From the NCBI RefSeq assembly GCF_000430025.1, contig NZ_AUCZ01000004.1, forward strand, positions 248,001 through 312,000: 64,000 nucleotides of DNA. Reading direction: 5' to 3'. The stretch is from Flavobacterium suncheonense GH29-5 = DSM 17707 (lineage in GTDB: Bacteria; Bacteroidota; Bacteroidia; Flavobacteriales; Flavobacteriaceae). Shown piece after piece: positions 1 to 8,125 of the stretch (its first letter is position 1; every line of letters begins with the position of its first letter). The notes below the pieces were generated by a model, which worked only from the letters and a program-made list of their open reading frames with translations, ran no database searches and had not been told where the DNA came from. The translations under genes were made by a program, and so were the position numbers.

Positions 1-716
1 ACGAAAGTCAGGCCGCCAGTGATAAAATCATGCAACAGGCACAAACCGAGATGAACAACCAGCAGGTGGCCATGCATGCGTTAGGCGAACAGCTGAAACT
101 CATCAACATTAATCCAAATACGCTTACGGCTACTAAAATTTCCAAGAGTATTCCCGTATTAAGCCCGATTAACGGATTTGTGAGCAAGGTGAATGTAAAC
201 GTCGGGAAGTACGTTACGCCTTCCGATATTTTGTTTGAACTGATTAACCCGTCAAACATTCATCTGAACCTGAAAGTGTATGAAAGCGATGTGAATGTCT
301 TAAAAATAGGTCAGTCCGTAACCGCTTACACTAATGCCAATCCGGAGAAAAAATATCCGGCTAAAATTATGCTGATTAACCGGGACATTACCACAAACGG
401 GGTAACGGAAATCCATTGTTCTTTTTCTCAATATTCAAAAGAATTGCTTCCGGGCTTGTACATGAATGCCGATATAGAAACCGTGAGTTCGCTGGATAAT
501 TCACTTCCGGAACAAAGCATTGTAAATTTTGAAGCCAAAAATTTTGTGTTTGTAGAAACAGAAAAACAAACCTACAAAATGGAGGAAGTAACTTTAGGAA
601 CTGAGGAAAACGGTTTTGTTACCATTAAAAACAGCGAAATTCTTAAAGGAAAAACGATTGTGAACAAAGGTGCCTACACCTTATTGATGAAATTAAAAAA
701 CACGGACGAAGAATAA
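1..716 (+). CDS. Efflux RND/HlyD-type periplasmic adaptor subunit (5' end missing)
   Basis: C-terminal part of a membrane-fusion adaptor that links an inner-membrane pump to an outer-membrane channel in tripartite efflux. The reading frame (codons begin at base 3) is open to the left edge, so the N-terminus and signal peptide lie outside the window. Visible parts are the end of a coiled-coil hairpin, the second half of the lipoyl-like domain (around SPINGFVSKVNVNVGKYV), a beta-barrel segment (LKVYESDVNVLKIGQSV) and a membrane-proximal domain. CzcB/CusB-like adaptors have this order, but the substrate (metal or drug) cannot be read from this half. The pump gene is probably upstream, because downstream comes pcm with its own leader. 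Confidence 0.8.
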   Translation, partial: ESQAASDKIMQQAQTEMNNQQVAMHALGEQLKLININPNTLTATKISKSIPVLSPINGFVSKVNVNVGKYVTPSDILFELINPSNIHLNLKVYESDVNVLKIGQSVTAYTNANPEKKYPAKIMLINRDITTNGVTEIHCSFSQYSKELLPGLYMNADIETVSSLDNSLPEQSIVNFEAKNFVFVETEKQTYKMEEVTLGTEENGFVTIKNSEILKGKTIVNKGAYTLLMKLKNTDEE

Positions 717-867
717 AAAGTAAGTTTGTTACCGCTGTAAAATCAGCAGCATGAAGCCATTAAGAAAAACGAATCAGAAAAGCATTTGTTATTCGGTTAA
801 AATTGCCTTTTTGATTTTAAATTGCCGATTTCTTTGCTAATTTTACAGCAACAAACAAGCCGAAAAC

Positions 868-1509
868 GTGAGAGATTTAGCCAAACATCAAGGACTTAGA
901 AATCAGTTGGTAAGCCTTTTGGAGAAGAAAGGAATTACCGATAAAAATGTATTGGAAGCCATCAGAAAGATTCCGCGCCACTTATTTCTGAATTCGAGTT
1001 TTGAAGATTTTGCCTATCAGGACAAACCGTTCCCGATTGGTGCAGGACAGACTATTTCTCAACCGTACACCGTTGCGTTTCAAACCGAATTGCTTCAGGT
1101 GAAAAAAGACGATAAGGTTTTGGAAATCGGTACGGGTTCCGGTTATCAGACGGCTGTTTTATGTACGATGGGCGCGAAAGTGTATTCCATCGAAAGACAA
1201 AACGAATTGTTTAAAACGACGTCACTTTTATTGCCGAAACTGCACATTCGTCCGAAACATCTGGCTTTTGGCGATGGTTACAAAGGACTTCCGGCCTATG
1301 CTCCGTTTGACAGTATTATTGTAACTGCCGGTGCGCCGTATATTCCGCAGCCGCTTATGGCACAGTTAAAAATAGGAGGAAGGCTGGTGATTCCTGTCGG
1401 GGAAGATGTTCAGGTGATGACACTGCTTATCCGTAAAAACGAAACCCAGTTTGAAAAACACGAATTTGGCGATTTCCGTTTTGTTCCGCTTCTGGAAGAT
1501 AAAAACTAA
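868..1509 (+). CDS. pcm: Protein-L-isoaspartate O-methyltransferase
   Basis: Repairs age-damaged proteins by methylating L-isoaspartyl residues with S-adenosylmethionine; cytosolic. The 213-residue length is normal. Residues 60-70 ([11 protein letters not shown]) are the family signature and 84-94 ([11 protein letters not shown]) the SAM-binding motif I. The start is GTG; no in-frame ATG gives a complete protein, and the N-terminus [15 protein letters not shown] fits the family. A TAATTTTA element at 838-845 could be the promoter -7 box. The stop overlaps the smpB stop by 4 bp on the opposite strand. Confidence 0.93.
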   Translation: MRDLAKHQGLRNQLVSLLEKKGITDKNVLEAIRKIPRHLFLNSSFEDFAYQDKPFPIGAGQTISQPYTVAFQTELLQVKKDDKVLEIGTGSGYQTAVLCTMGAKVYSIERQNELFKTTSLLLPKLHIRPKHLAFGDGYKGLPAYAPFDSIIVTAGAPYIPQPLMAQLKIGGRLVIPVGEDVQVMTLLIRKNETQFEKHEFGDFRFVPLLEDKN

Positions 1510-1958
1510 TGTGATTTTTTGATACGGTCCAGATCGCGCTTGTTGTCGCGGTCTTTGATGGTTTCGCGTTTGTCGAAGGTTTTCTTTCCGCGGCATAAGG
1601 CGATGTCCAGTTTTGCCAAACCTTTTTCGTTAGTGAATAGACGCAGCGGAATGATGGTCAAACCTTTGTTCTGAAGACTTTTTTCCAGACTTTTAAGCTC
1701 TTTTTTGTTCAAAAGTAATTTTCGTTCGCTTTTCGCTTTGTGGTTGTAATGCGTTCCGTAAAGGTATTCTTCTATGTGGGAGTTGATTACAAACAGTTCT
1801 CCGTTGTGGAATTCGCAAAAACTTTCAGCAATACCGGCTTTTCCCAGACGGATTGATTTGATTTCCGTTCCGGTTAAAACGATTCCGGCCGTATATTTTT
1901 CGAGTATTTCGTAATCGAATTTGGCTCTTTTATTCAGTATGTTGACTGTTTTTTGCAT
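1506..1958 (-). CDS. smpB: SsrA-binding protein SmpB
   Basis: Binds tmRNA and delivers it to stalled ribosomes for trans-translation. At 150 residues it shows the beta-barrel signature ([43 protein letters not shown]) and the basic C-terminal tail ending [10 protein letters not shown], which mimics the decoding helix. I chose the ATG at 1956-1958 ([17 protein letters not shown]); an in-frame ATG seven codons upstream gives a non-family extension. A TACATTTG -7 box (minus strand, 1965-1972) lies only 6 bases before the ATG, with TTG 20 bp further upstream, so the mRNA may be nearly leaderless. Confidence 0.96.
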   Translation of the reverse strand: MQKTVNILNKRAKFDYEILEKYTAGIVLTGTEIKSIRLGKAGIAESFCEFHNGELFVINSHIEEYLYGTHYNHKAKSERKLLLNKKELKSLEKSLQNKGLTIIPLRLFTNEKGLAKLDIALCRGKKTFDKRETIKDRDNKRDLDRIKKSH

Positions 1959-2002
1959 AGGGAGCAAATGTAAGAACAAAATGAAGATGGAGCAATACCT
2001 GT

Positions 2003-2494
2003 TTACGGTAATTTCAACAACTGACAGCTAACCGAATCACCGTTAACCATAACTATATAAAGATTCCCGAAATCCGTTTCGTCAATATCCGTGTAAACCG
2101 TTTTTCCGGTCAGTTTGTTTACAAGAGTCGGAATGGTGTTGCTGTGGCCTACAACAAGTACATTTTTGTGCAGATTTTCTTTGATGAACGAGGAAGCATC
2201 AAAAGTTTTGTGATCGTAAATTTTTATGGTTTTATGATTCTTTTCGGCTGTTGGTGTACCGGTGGAAATGGTTCTCTTGTAATTGGTACTGTATACTTCG
2301 TCAAATTTGATGTCAGACAAAATTGTACTCCAGTTTTCTGCTCTTTTTAACCCGGCTTCTGATAACTCAGGATTTGCGGAATTGTCCGCCTTTTCCGCAT
2401 GACGAATCAGGTAGAAAGTGGTCGGTTGGTTTTGAGCGTTGTCAAGTTGTGTGAAAAACATAACAATCAGAGTAACAATAAATTTCAATTTCAT
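2003..2494 (-). CDS. Secreted histidine phosphatase family protein
   Basis: Phosphoglycerate-mutase-fold phosphatase. The RHG-type motif LIRHAEK carries the phospho-accepting histidine (about residue 32), and VVGHSNT carries the second catalytic histidine. From [14 protein letters not shown] the N-terminus is a signal peptide ending near DNAQ, so the enzyme is probably periplasmic. I prefer this start over an ATG seven codons upstream (2515), which would put charged residues before the signal peptide and overlap the acetyltransferase gene. It follows that gene on the same strand, probably as one transcript. Substrate unknown; SixA-like or broad phosphomonoesterase roles are possible. Confidence 0.82.
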   Translation of the reverse strand: MKLKFIVTLIVMFFTQLDNAQNQPTTFYLIRHAEKADNSANPELSEAGLKRAENWSTILSDIKFDEVYSTNYKRTISTGTPTAEKNHKTIKIYDHKTFDASSFIKENLHKNVLVVGHSNTIPTLVNKLTGKTVYTDIDETDFGNLYIVMVNGDSVSCQLLKLP

Positions 2495-2504
2495 ATCGGT
2501 AAAA

Positions 2505-3062
2505 TTAATTTTCATTTGGGTTTAAGAGCGAATACACAAAACTGTCCAGATATACGCCCTGCCAATAAGTATCCTGTTTAAAATGCCCTTCGCGGATGAA
2601 ACCGTTTTTCTCCAGCAGTTTCCAGGATGGATAATTTTCGGGATCGGTAACGGCTTCTATGGAATGCAGTTTCATGTTTTGAAAACCATATTCGATGATT
2701 CGTGTTAAGGCTTCCTGCATGATTCCTTTTCCGTGAAATTCGGTTGCGAGCATGTAGCCGATTTCTGCCCGGTGGTTTTCCGGCTGCATTCTGAAATAAC
2801 CAATGTTGCCGATTAGTTTTGGGTTTTCTTTTAAACAAATGGCCCAGTTGATACATTCATTATTGTCTAAAAGTCCCTGCATGTATTCGATGTGATTTAT
2901 GGCATCGTCGATGTTTTTTGGCATTTCACGCGGAATGTACCTCATGATTTCCGGATTGGAGCGCAGGGCAAACATTTCGCTGGCATCTTCTTTTACGATT
3001 TGACGTAACAGTAATCGGTTGGTTTCCAGTATTGGGAAGTCTGAAAAATCGAAAATCAGCAT
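2505..3062 (-). CDS. GNAT family N-acetyltransferase (RimJ/RimL-like)
   Basis: Cytosolic acetyl-CoA-dependent N-acetyltransferase of 185 residues. Family features are the start ETNRLLLRQIVKEDA, the central HRAEIGYMLATEFHGKGIMQEAL segment that holds the acetyl-CoA pyrophosphate loop, and the C-terminal NYPSWKLLEKNGFIREG helix-strand. This subgroup acetylates N-termini of ribosomal proteins or small amines; the substrate here cannot be told. The stop lies about 10 bases before the chosen start of the histidine phosphatase, consistent with an operon. Confidence 0.9.
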   Translation of the reverse strand: MLIFDFSDFPILETNRLLLRQIVKEDASEMFALRSNPEIMRYIPREMPKNIDDAINHIEYMQGLLDNNECINWAICLKENPKLIGNIGYFRMQPENHRAEIGYMLATEFHGKGIMQEALTRIIEYGFQNMKLHSIEAVTDPENYPSWKLLEKNGFIREGHFKQDTYWQGVYLDSFVYSLLNPNEN

Positions 3063-3190
3063 ATGGTAATCTTTTTTGTAAAGTTAGTCTTTTAAGAAGA
3101 ATTAAAGGAATACATTAAAAAAATAGTTGAAATACTGTTTATTTTATAAAAATTATTAAATTTATAAGACCAAAAACTAACAGACTAATT

Positions 3191-3484
3191 ATGAATACTA
3201 TGGAATCGATGTATGAAACAATTGATAAAGAGCTTATTAGCTCTTTGTCGTTTCCGGAAAATGATGTTTTAGATGATGATAAAGAAGCAATTTTACAGCG
3301 ACAAAACGATTTGAATCGCGCTTTAGCGTTAGGCAATCTGGAACATTTAAAAATAAAAATTTATTTTGAAGACGATAAATCTAAAAAAGTGGTAGACACT
3401 ACTATTTGGGGACTTACCGATGAACGGATAATCTTAAAACAGGGAGTCGTAATTCCCATCAAAAGAATTTATAAAACAATTTAA
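3191..3484 (+). CDS. Hypothetical protein, 97 aa
   Basis: I do not recognise a characterised family. The protein is soluble, acidic in its first third (FPENDVLDDDKEAIL) and ends in a strand-rich segment with charged positions (IKIYFEDDKSKKVV, TTIWGLTDERIILKQGVVIPIKRI). It has no signal peptide or membrane segment. A TAAATTTA -7-like box at 3157-3164 and a hairpin terminator directly after the stop suggest a single-gene transcript, which supports it being real. Met codons at positions 4 and 7 are alternative starts. Confidence 0.7.
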   Translation: MNTMESMYETIDKELISSLSFPENDVLDDDKEAILQRQNDLNRALALGNLEHLKIKIYFEDDKSKKVVDTTIWGLTDERIILKQGVVIPIKRIYKTI

Positions 3485-3510
3485 AGCTGTCATTTGATAG
3501 CTTTTTTTTT
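3483..3510 (+). terminator. Intrinsic terminator of the 97-aa gene
   Basis: Stem AAAGCTGTCA / TGATAGCTTT with one G-T pair and a 2-base loop, followed by a run of T. It begins inside the stop codon region of the preceding gene. Confidence 0.7.
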
Positions 3511-3793
3511 ATGAATTTGTCAAATGCTAAAATTACCCAAAAAATTATAACATTTTATGTAGATAATTTTAACAAACTGCTGTTTTCAAATAGAGTACCT
3601 TTATCACAGTAAAACTCCTCCGTCTACCTCTACTTGTAAAATAATCCATTGAATTTCATAAGGTAATCCCATTCTGATGCTTTGAGAATGCAGGGAAAAA
3701 TGTCATACTAACAAAAAGGGGAAGTAATAGTAAGCCTTATCCAAAGTTTTTCCCGAACAGTCGTCATTAATCATTTAATCAAAACCGAACATT
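3511..3793. other. Intergenic region, probable long leader
   Basis: About 280 bases without a credible gene. It holds a TACCTTTA -7-like element near 3596-3603 on the plus strand, which would give the next gene a leader of about 180 nt. I see no known riboswitch and no strong hairpin in it. Confidence 0.4.
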
Positions 3794-4333
3794 ATGAAAT
3801 CAATTGCAAGACTATTATTAGTATTGGGAATGTCGTATACGGCTATGGCCCAAGATGCCCCTAAAAACATTTTTGAAGAGGAAGAGGCAATGGAATCAAG
3901 AAATTTGCCTGAAATTGTAATTAAGAAAGCCGGTGATGATTTCTCTGTATATTTGCCTGAGTATGAAAGTAAAGATCAGAAAATCAAAAACTTGCAGGAT
4001 GCCTTTATTGCTTATGATTTAGGAAAAGACTACGAAGGCTATGAAAATTATCTGGTAACCATGAAAATTAAAGACGGTTCCTTAGTTGCTACCTATAACG
4101 AAAAAGGAAAACTTACCAGAGTGGTAGAAAAGTATGATAATGTGAAATTGCCAATGTCTGTTATTTATGGAGTTTATAAAGAATTTCCGGGATGGCAAAT
4201 TGTAAATGACAAGTATTTGTATGCTCAGGAAGACGGAGATATTGTTAAAAAACAGTACAATCTGAAACTGAAAAAGGATAAAGAAACCAAAAGAATAGTG
4301 GTCAATTCGAAAGGCCAACTGCTTAAAGGTTAA
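3794..4333 (+). CDS. Secreted protein of unknown function, possibly PepSY-like
   Basis: 179 residues with a clear signal peptide (MKSIARLLLVLGMSYTAMAQ, cleavage near residue 20), so probably periplasmic or surface-exposed. The mature part is strand-rich with repeated charged turns (MKIKDGSLVATYNEKGKLTRVVEKYDNV, then VYKEFPGWQIVNDKYLYAQEDG and the end IVVNSKGQLLKG). The pattern of a strand with an asparagine-rich turn followed by a short helix and another strand recalls PepSY-like domains, but this is a guess from pattern. It is monocistronic, with a long upstream gap and a terminator 14 bases after the stop. Confidence 0.75.
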   Translation: MKSIARLLLVLGMSYTAMAQDAPKNIFEEEEAMESRNLPEIVIKKAGDDFSVYLPEYESKDQKIKNLQDAFIAYDLGKDYEGYENYLVTMKIKDGSLVATYNEKGKLTRVVEKYDNVKLPMSVIYGVYKEFPGWQIVNDKYLYAQEDGDIVKKQYNLKLKKDKETKRIVVNSKGQLLKG

Positions 4334-4346
4334 TACTATAAAGCTA

Positions 4347-4373
4347 AAAAGCTGCCGATTGGCAGCTTTTTTT
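4347..4373. terminator. Bidirectional terminator between convergent genes
   Basis: Ten-base stem AAAAGCTGCC / GGCAGCTTTT with a GATT loop, T-rich on both strands. It serves the plus-strand secreted protein gene and the minus-strand MFS gene. Confidence 0.8.
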
Positions 4374-5640
4374 ATTCCGTAAAATCCAAATCTTTGTTGT
4401 GCGTTTCCGAGATGGTTAGTGTGGCGTAAATCCCTAATCCAAAAGCGATAAACCCTACGATGGTTGCGGAAAGGATGACTCCGCTATTAAGTTTAAAAGA
4501 ATCAAATGCCAAAAGCATTACCGGAACCAGACCGCGAACCATGTTGGGAATGGTAGTGGTTGCCGTGCTTCTTATGTTTGTGCCGAATTGTTCAGCGCCT
4601 ACCGTTACAAACATCGCCCAATAACCCGTACCTAAGCCTAACCAGGCACAATAAAAATAATACATATTCTCAGACATTTTTCCTGAAAACAGCAGTAACA
4701 ACACCCCGATAATGGTAAACAGCATCATGTATAAAATCGCTTTCTTTCGGGAATGCAGCCAATGTGAAATAAAACCGCTGGCAAAATCCCCAATCGAAAT
4801 CCCCACATAAGCCCACATAATCGCTTTGCCGGGCGCTATGGAAGAAATACCCATAACCGGAGCAAACTGATTGGCCATCATGGCTAAAATTCCAATACAA
4901 AACCAGGTTGGTAAGCCAATGGCAATACATTTCATATACTTAACAAACCGATCCCAATTGGTAAAAAACGAAAAGAAATTGCCTTTTTGAATGTTGTCAG
5001 AATCTTTGATTTCGTTGTAAATTCCCGATTCCGCCACGCTTACCCTTAAGAACAAAAGCAGAATTCCCAATCCGCCACCGATGAAGTAGGCAATGGTCCA
5101 ATCGCCGGCGAGTTCAACGGTTAACTGGGCAACCACAGCGCCCAGCAACCCAAAACCGGCCACGATAGACGTACCAATGGCGCGCAACTGTTTGGGCAGG
5201 GATTCCGATACTAAAGTAATTCCGGCGCCTAATTCTCCCGCCAATCCGATTCCGGCAATAAAGCGCAATACGGCATAAACCGTTGTTTTGTCTTCAACCG
5301 GCATTTGTGGTAAAAATCCGCAGGCAATATTAGCCAGCGAATACACTAAAATGGAACCAAAAAGTACGGAAAGACGCCCTTTTTTATCGCCCCAAATGCC
5401 CCAGAGAATCCCGCCAAGCAGCAATCCCGTCATCTGATAGTTTAGGATAAGTGTACCCGCGGTATCAACATCCAGATTCAAATCTTTTAAACTGGGAAGG
5501 CGTACAATACCGAACAGCAATAAGTCGTAAATATCCACGAAATAACCTAAGGCTGCGACAATTACAGGAAAAGAGAACAGGTGTTTCAGTTTCTCGTTCA
5601 GGGTGAATTCTTTCATTTTTGTTTTTGGTTTGGTGGTCAA
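4372..5640 (-). CDS. MFS transporter (sugar/metabolite:H+ symporter type)
   Basis: Twelve-helix inner-membrane secondary transporter, 422 residues. The loop between helices 2 and 3 carries the major facilitator signature GDKKGR near residue 85, and helices 4-5 carry ELGAGITLVSESLP and an arginine-lined turn as in the SV2/metabolite symporter branch. The N-terminal segment FPVIVAALGYFVDIYDLLLFGIV is helix 1. An alternative ATG at 5616 (MKEFTLNEKLKHLF) is equally plausible. Substrate not predictable; organic acids or sugars are typical for this branch. Neighbours give no pathway hint. Confidence 0.87.
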   Translation of the reverse strand: MTTKPKTKMKEFTLNEKLKHLFSFPVIVAALGYFVDIYDLLLFGIVRLPSLKDLNLDVDTAGTLILNYQMTGLLLGGILWGIWGDKKGRLSVLFGSILVYSLANIACGFLPQMPVEDKTTVYAVLRFIAGIGLAGELGAGITLVSESLPKQLRAIGTSIVAGFGLLGAVVAQLTVELAGDWTIAYFIGGGLGILLLFLRVSVAESGIYNEIKDSDNIQKGNFFSFFTNWDRFVKYMKCIAIGLPTWFCIGILAMMANQFAPVMGISSIAPGKAIMWAYVGISIGDFASGFISHWLHSRKKAILYMMLFTIIGVLLLLFSGKMSENMYYFYCAWLGLGTGYWAMFVTVGAEQFGTNIRSTATTTIPNMVRGLVPVMLLAFDSFKLNSGVILSATIVGFIAFGLGIYATLTISETHNKDLDFTE

Positions 5641-5689
5641 AAATAGAAAATTCCTGAAATTAGAAGAACTTTTACATCATTCATATAAA

Positions 5690-5719
5690 AAAAGAGCTGC
5701 CAATGATGACAACTCTTTT
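5690..5719 (-). terminator. Terminator of the flotillin operon
   Basis: Ten-base stem AAAAGAGCTG / CAACTCTTTT with one G-T pair and a 10-base loop, followed on the minus strand by a T run. It lies 25 bases past the flotillin stop. Confidence 0.7.
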
Positions 5720-5744
5720 AGTATTAGCAGGGCTATACTGTTGA

Positions 5745-7259
5745 TTATTCTTTAGCAGGAGTTTCGCTTTCTGCGGTTTCAACAGTATCTGCCGTATCTT
5801 CTCCTTTCAGATAGGTGGGAAGGTTTAATCCGGCCATGTTAAACAAATCGTTTAAAGGCGGTACGGTTTTCATCATACCGGAAACAAAATTTGCCGTAGA
5901 ACCGTTTCCGTTGTCACCATTTCCGGAATCCCAAACGGTAATTTTATCAATTTTGATGTTTTTAACGGCTTCCACCTGGGTTTTCACCAAGTCCGGTAAT
6001 TTCTCAATCAATAACAACTGGAAGGCTTTCGTCGGATCACCGCCGGCAGCAGAAACCACTTCTTTGTAACCTTCAGCCTGTTTGGTTAAGATTTCGTATA
6101 AACCTTTCGCTTCCGCTTCCATTTTGGCATAAATCGCATCGGCTTCACCTTTTGCCTGCTCACGGATTCTTTCCGCTTCGGCCTGTGCGTCGATGATTGC
6201 TTTTTGTTTGGCGATTTCAGCCGGTACCACGATGTTTGCGTTTTGGGTAGAACGTTCTCTTTCAGCTCTGGCTTGTTCTGCTTTTTGTTCCGCCACATAG
6301 GATTCTTCCAAAGCTTTTGCCTGTTGTACTTTTTCGGAAGCTAAGGCGATACGCAAGGCTTCGGCTTCTTTTTCCCTTCTGACAGCCTCCGATTGTGCAA
6401 TGGCAATTTTCGCTTCGTTTTCCCCCTGAATTGCAATAGCATTTGCTTCGGAAGTTTTTACACGCGTATCCCGTTCCGCTTCTGCTTTACCGATGCTTTC
6501 ATCCTTAAATGCCGAAGCAATACTGATTTCACGGTCTTTGTTGGTGATGGCGATTTTAACATCACGGTCACGGTGCGTTTCGGCGATCTGAACGTCTTTT
6601 TCTCGGTCTGCAACGGCTTTACCGGTTTCCCCGATTTTTTCCTGCTCGGCTACAGAAATTTTAGCTTCGTTGATGGCTTTTGCAGCCGCTTCTTTTCCTA
6701 ACGCTTCAATATAACCGGATTCGTCTTTAATATCGGTTACGTTAACGTTGATTAGTTTTAAACCGATTTTTTTCAGTTCCGTGTCCACGTTTTTGGAAAT
6801 GTTGTCTAAGAATTTATCGCGGTCGGAATTAATTTCTTCAATGGTCATCGTTGCAATTACCAGACGCAATTGTCCGAAAAGAATATCTTTGGCCAGTTCC
6901 TGAATCTGTTCCGGAGTTAAACCCAATAAGCGTTCCGCTGCCGTGTTCATACTTTCTGTGTCGGTAGAAATGGCAATGGTAAAACGACAAGGTACATCAA
7001 CACGGATGTTTTGTCTGGAAAGGGCGTTGGTCAGGTTGGCTTCAATGGATATCGGTTTTAAATCCAAAAAGGAATAATCCTGAATGACCGGCCAGATGAA
7101 GGCACCTCCACCGTGAACACATTTTGCGGAAGTTCCGCCGGTTTTACCGTAGATTACTAAAATTTTGTCGGACGGACATCGCTTGTAGCGTGAAATTAAG
7201 GCGGTAATAGTTACAAAAAGAACTAGTACAAAAACAACGATAATAATAATTTGTGTCAT
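5745..7259 (-). CDS. Flotillin family protein (SPFH/band 7)
   Basis: Membrane scaffold protein of ordered lipid domains, 504 residues. An N-terminal helix (residues 2-25) anchors it. The SPFH/PHB domain follows to about 200 (KILVIYGKTGG, CVHGGGAFIWPVIQDY, SIEANLTNALSRQNIRVDVPC). A long coiled coil with many EA and AE repeats spans about 200-400, and the flotillin C-terminal part ends in a short acidic tail. This is the order of eukaryotic flotillins and of YqiK/FloT-like proteins. It follows the NfeD-like gene by 9 bases, the usual partner arrangement. Confidence 0.93.
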   Translation of the reverse strand: MTQIIIIVVFVLVLFVTITALISRYKRCPSDKILVIYGKTGGTSAKCVHGGGAFIWPVIQDYSFLDLKPISIEANLTNALSRQNIRVDVPCRFTIAISTDTESMNTAAERLLGLTPEQIQELAKDILFGQLRLVIATMTIEEINSDRDKFLDNISKNVDTELKKIGLKLINVNVTDIKDESGYIEALGKEAAAKAINEAKISVAEQEKIGETGKAVADREKDVQIAETHRDRDVKIAITNKDREISIASAFKDESIGKAEAERDTRVKTSEANAIAIQGENEAKIAIAQSEAVRREKEAEALRIALASEKVQQAKALEESYVAEQKAEQARAERERSTQNANIVVPAEIAKQKAIIDAQAEAERIREQAKGEADAIYAKMEAEAKGLYEILTKQAEGYKEVVSAAGGDPTKAFQLLLIEKLPDLVKTQVEAVKNIKIDKITVWDSGNGDNGNGSTANFVSGMMKTVPPLNDLFNMAGLNLPTYLKGEDTADTVETAESETPAKE

Positions 7260-7268
7260 ATTGGTTAA

Positions 7269-7832
7269 TTAAATTTTTTCAACAATTAGCAGGTTATGGT
7301 TTTCAATGCGGATTACTTTTACCACACTTCCGGTTTCGATTTTATCATTTTCGGTTAAAGCCGCTAGTTCATGAATACTGCCGCCCACACTGATTTGCAC
7401 TTTTCCCGTTCCTGATTTTCTTTCCGGAATGGTTAAATACACGGTTCCGGTTTTGTTAATGGTTTTTTCGTAGGTAAACGAGTTGTCTTCGCTCAGTTTC
7501 AGCAATTGTTTGATGATGAAGAAGAAAACGGCCACAAAGAACAATCCGATTAAAATGGCAGCCAGAATTAAAACGGCTTTGTTTTCAATCAGGTTGTACA
7601 AGGAAATGCCGCCCCAGCTGAATCCTAATAAAAAGTTGATTAAGTTTCGGAGGGTGAACAATTCGAACGGCATATCACCGTCGTGGGTTTCGGTCTCAAA
7701 ATCGGTTTCGGTGTCTGCTCCACCCAATCCCATAAAAGTAGCAACGGTTTGGATTAAAAAGAACAGACTTACCGGCAAAGCGATATACCAGAACGCTTTG
7801 AGCAAAGAATCATAATTTTCCAGGAAGGTCAT
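7269..7832 (-). CDS. NfeD-like membrane protein, flotillin partner
   Basis: 187 residues with hydrophobic helices near 14-34, 65-80 and 85-110, then a C-terminal OB-fold-like beta domain (about 125-187, from TGTVYLTIPERKSGTGKVQISVG to VKVIRIENHNLLIVEKI). NfeD proteins without a protease domain pair with flotillins and are thought to help place or regulate them in the membrane. The gene lies directly upstream of flotillin on the same strand, so the two form an operon. The acidic stretch TETDFETETHDGD between helices is unusual but not diagnostic. Confidence 0.85.
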   Translation of the reverse strand: MTFLENYDSLLKAFWYIALPVSLFFLIQTVATFMGLGGADTETDFETETHDGDMPFELFTLRNLINFLLGFSWGGISLYNLIENKAVLILAAILIGLFFVAVFFFIIKQLLKLSEDNSFTYEKTINKTGTVYLTIPERKSGTGKVQISVGGSIHELAALTENDKIETGSVVKVIRIENHNLLIVEKI

Positions 7833-7948
7833 AATTTGGTTGTTTACTGTTTTTACGGAGTATTCTTAAAAAAGTTACAAATTATTTTGAAAATAGTGAC
7901 ACAATTTTCAGGATTTGGAAGCTGATTTTGTGTATGACCTTTACCGTT

Positions 7949-8048
7949 TAGCCCTGATGGGAGCGACATCTTTTTACACCAGACAGGTGTAAAAAATACA
8001 GCGGACAGCAGGAATAGGGAATCCAAAAACGCACTGACCATTCGCTCC
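7949..8048 (+). ncRNA. Candidate structured element, copy 2 (Flavo-1-like or REP-like)
   Basis: In the clpB-nfeD gap the plus strand carries TAGCCCTGAT, AGCGACATC, a perfect 10-bp hairpin (TTTTTACACC, loop AGACA, GGTGTAAAAA; 7971-7995), then ATACAGCGGACAGC. GGAGCG (7960-7965) can pair with CGCTCC (8043-8048). The blocks flanking the hairpin match those of the element at 32084-32168 on the minus strand, while the hairpin itself differs, which is the pattern expected of an RNA family or a mobile palindromic repeat. I did not find a convincing promoter for it. My recollection that Flavobacteria carry a Flavo-1 RNA motif makes that the first model to test. Confidence 0.45.
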
Positions 8049-8055
8049 AAAAAAA

Positions 8056-8089
8056 TACCCGACTGATTCTTTTAAAAACCAGTCGGGTA
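8056..8089 (-). terminator. Terminator of clpB
   Basis: Perfect 10-bp stem TACCCGACTG / CAGTCGGGTA with a 14-base loop; a T run follows on the minus strand. It lies about 35 bases past the clpB stop. Confidence 0.8.
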
Positions 8090-8125
8090 CAACCAAAAAA
8101 CCAAAATAAAAAATATGAAAAACTA

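Noticed and set aside
7853-8050. 65-codon frame on the minus strand between nfeD and clpB
   Set aside because: It runs through the structured element and its hairpin; composition is not protein-like.
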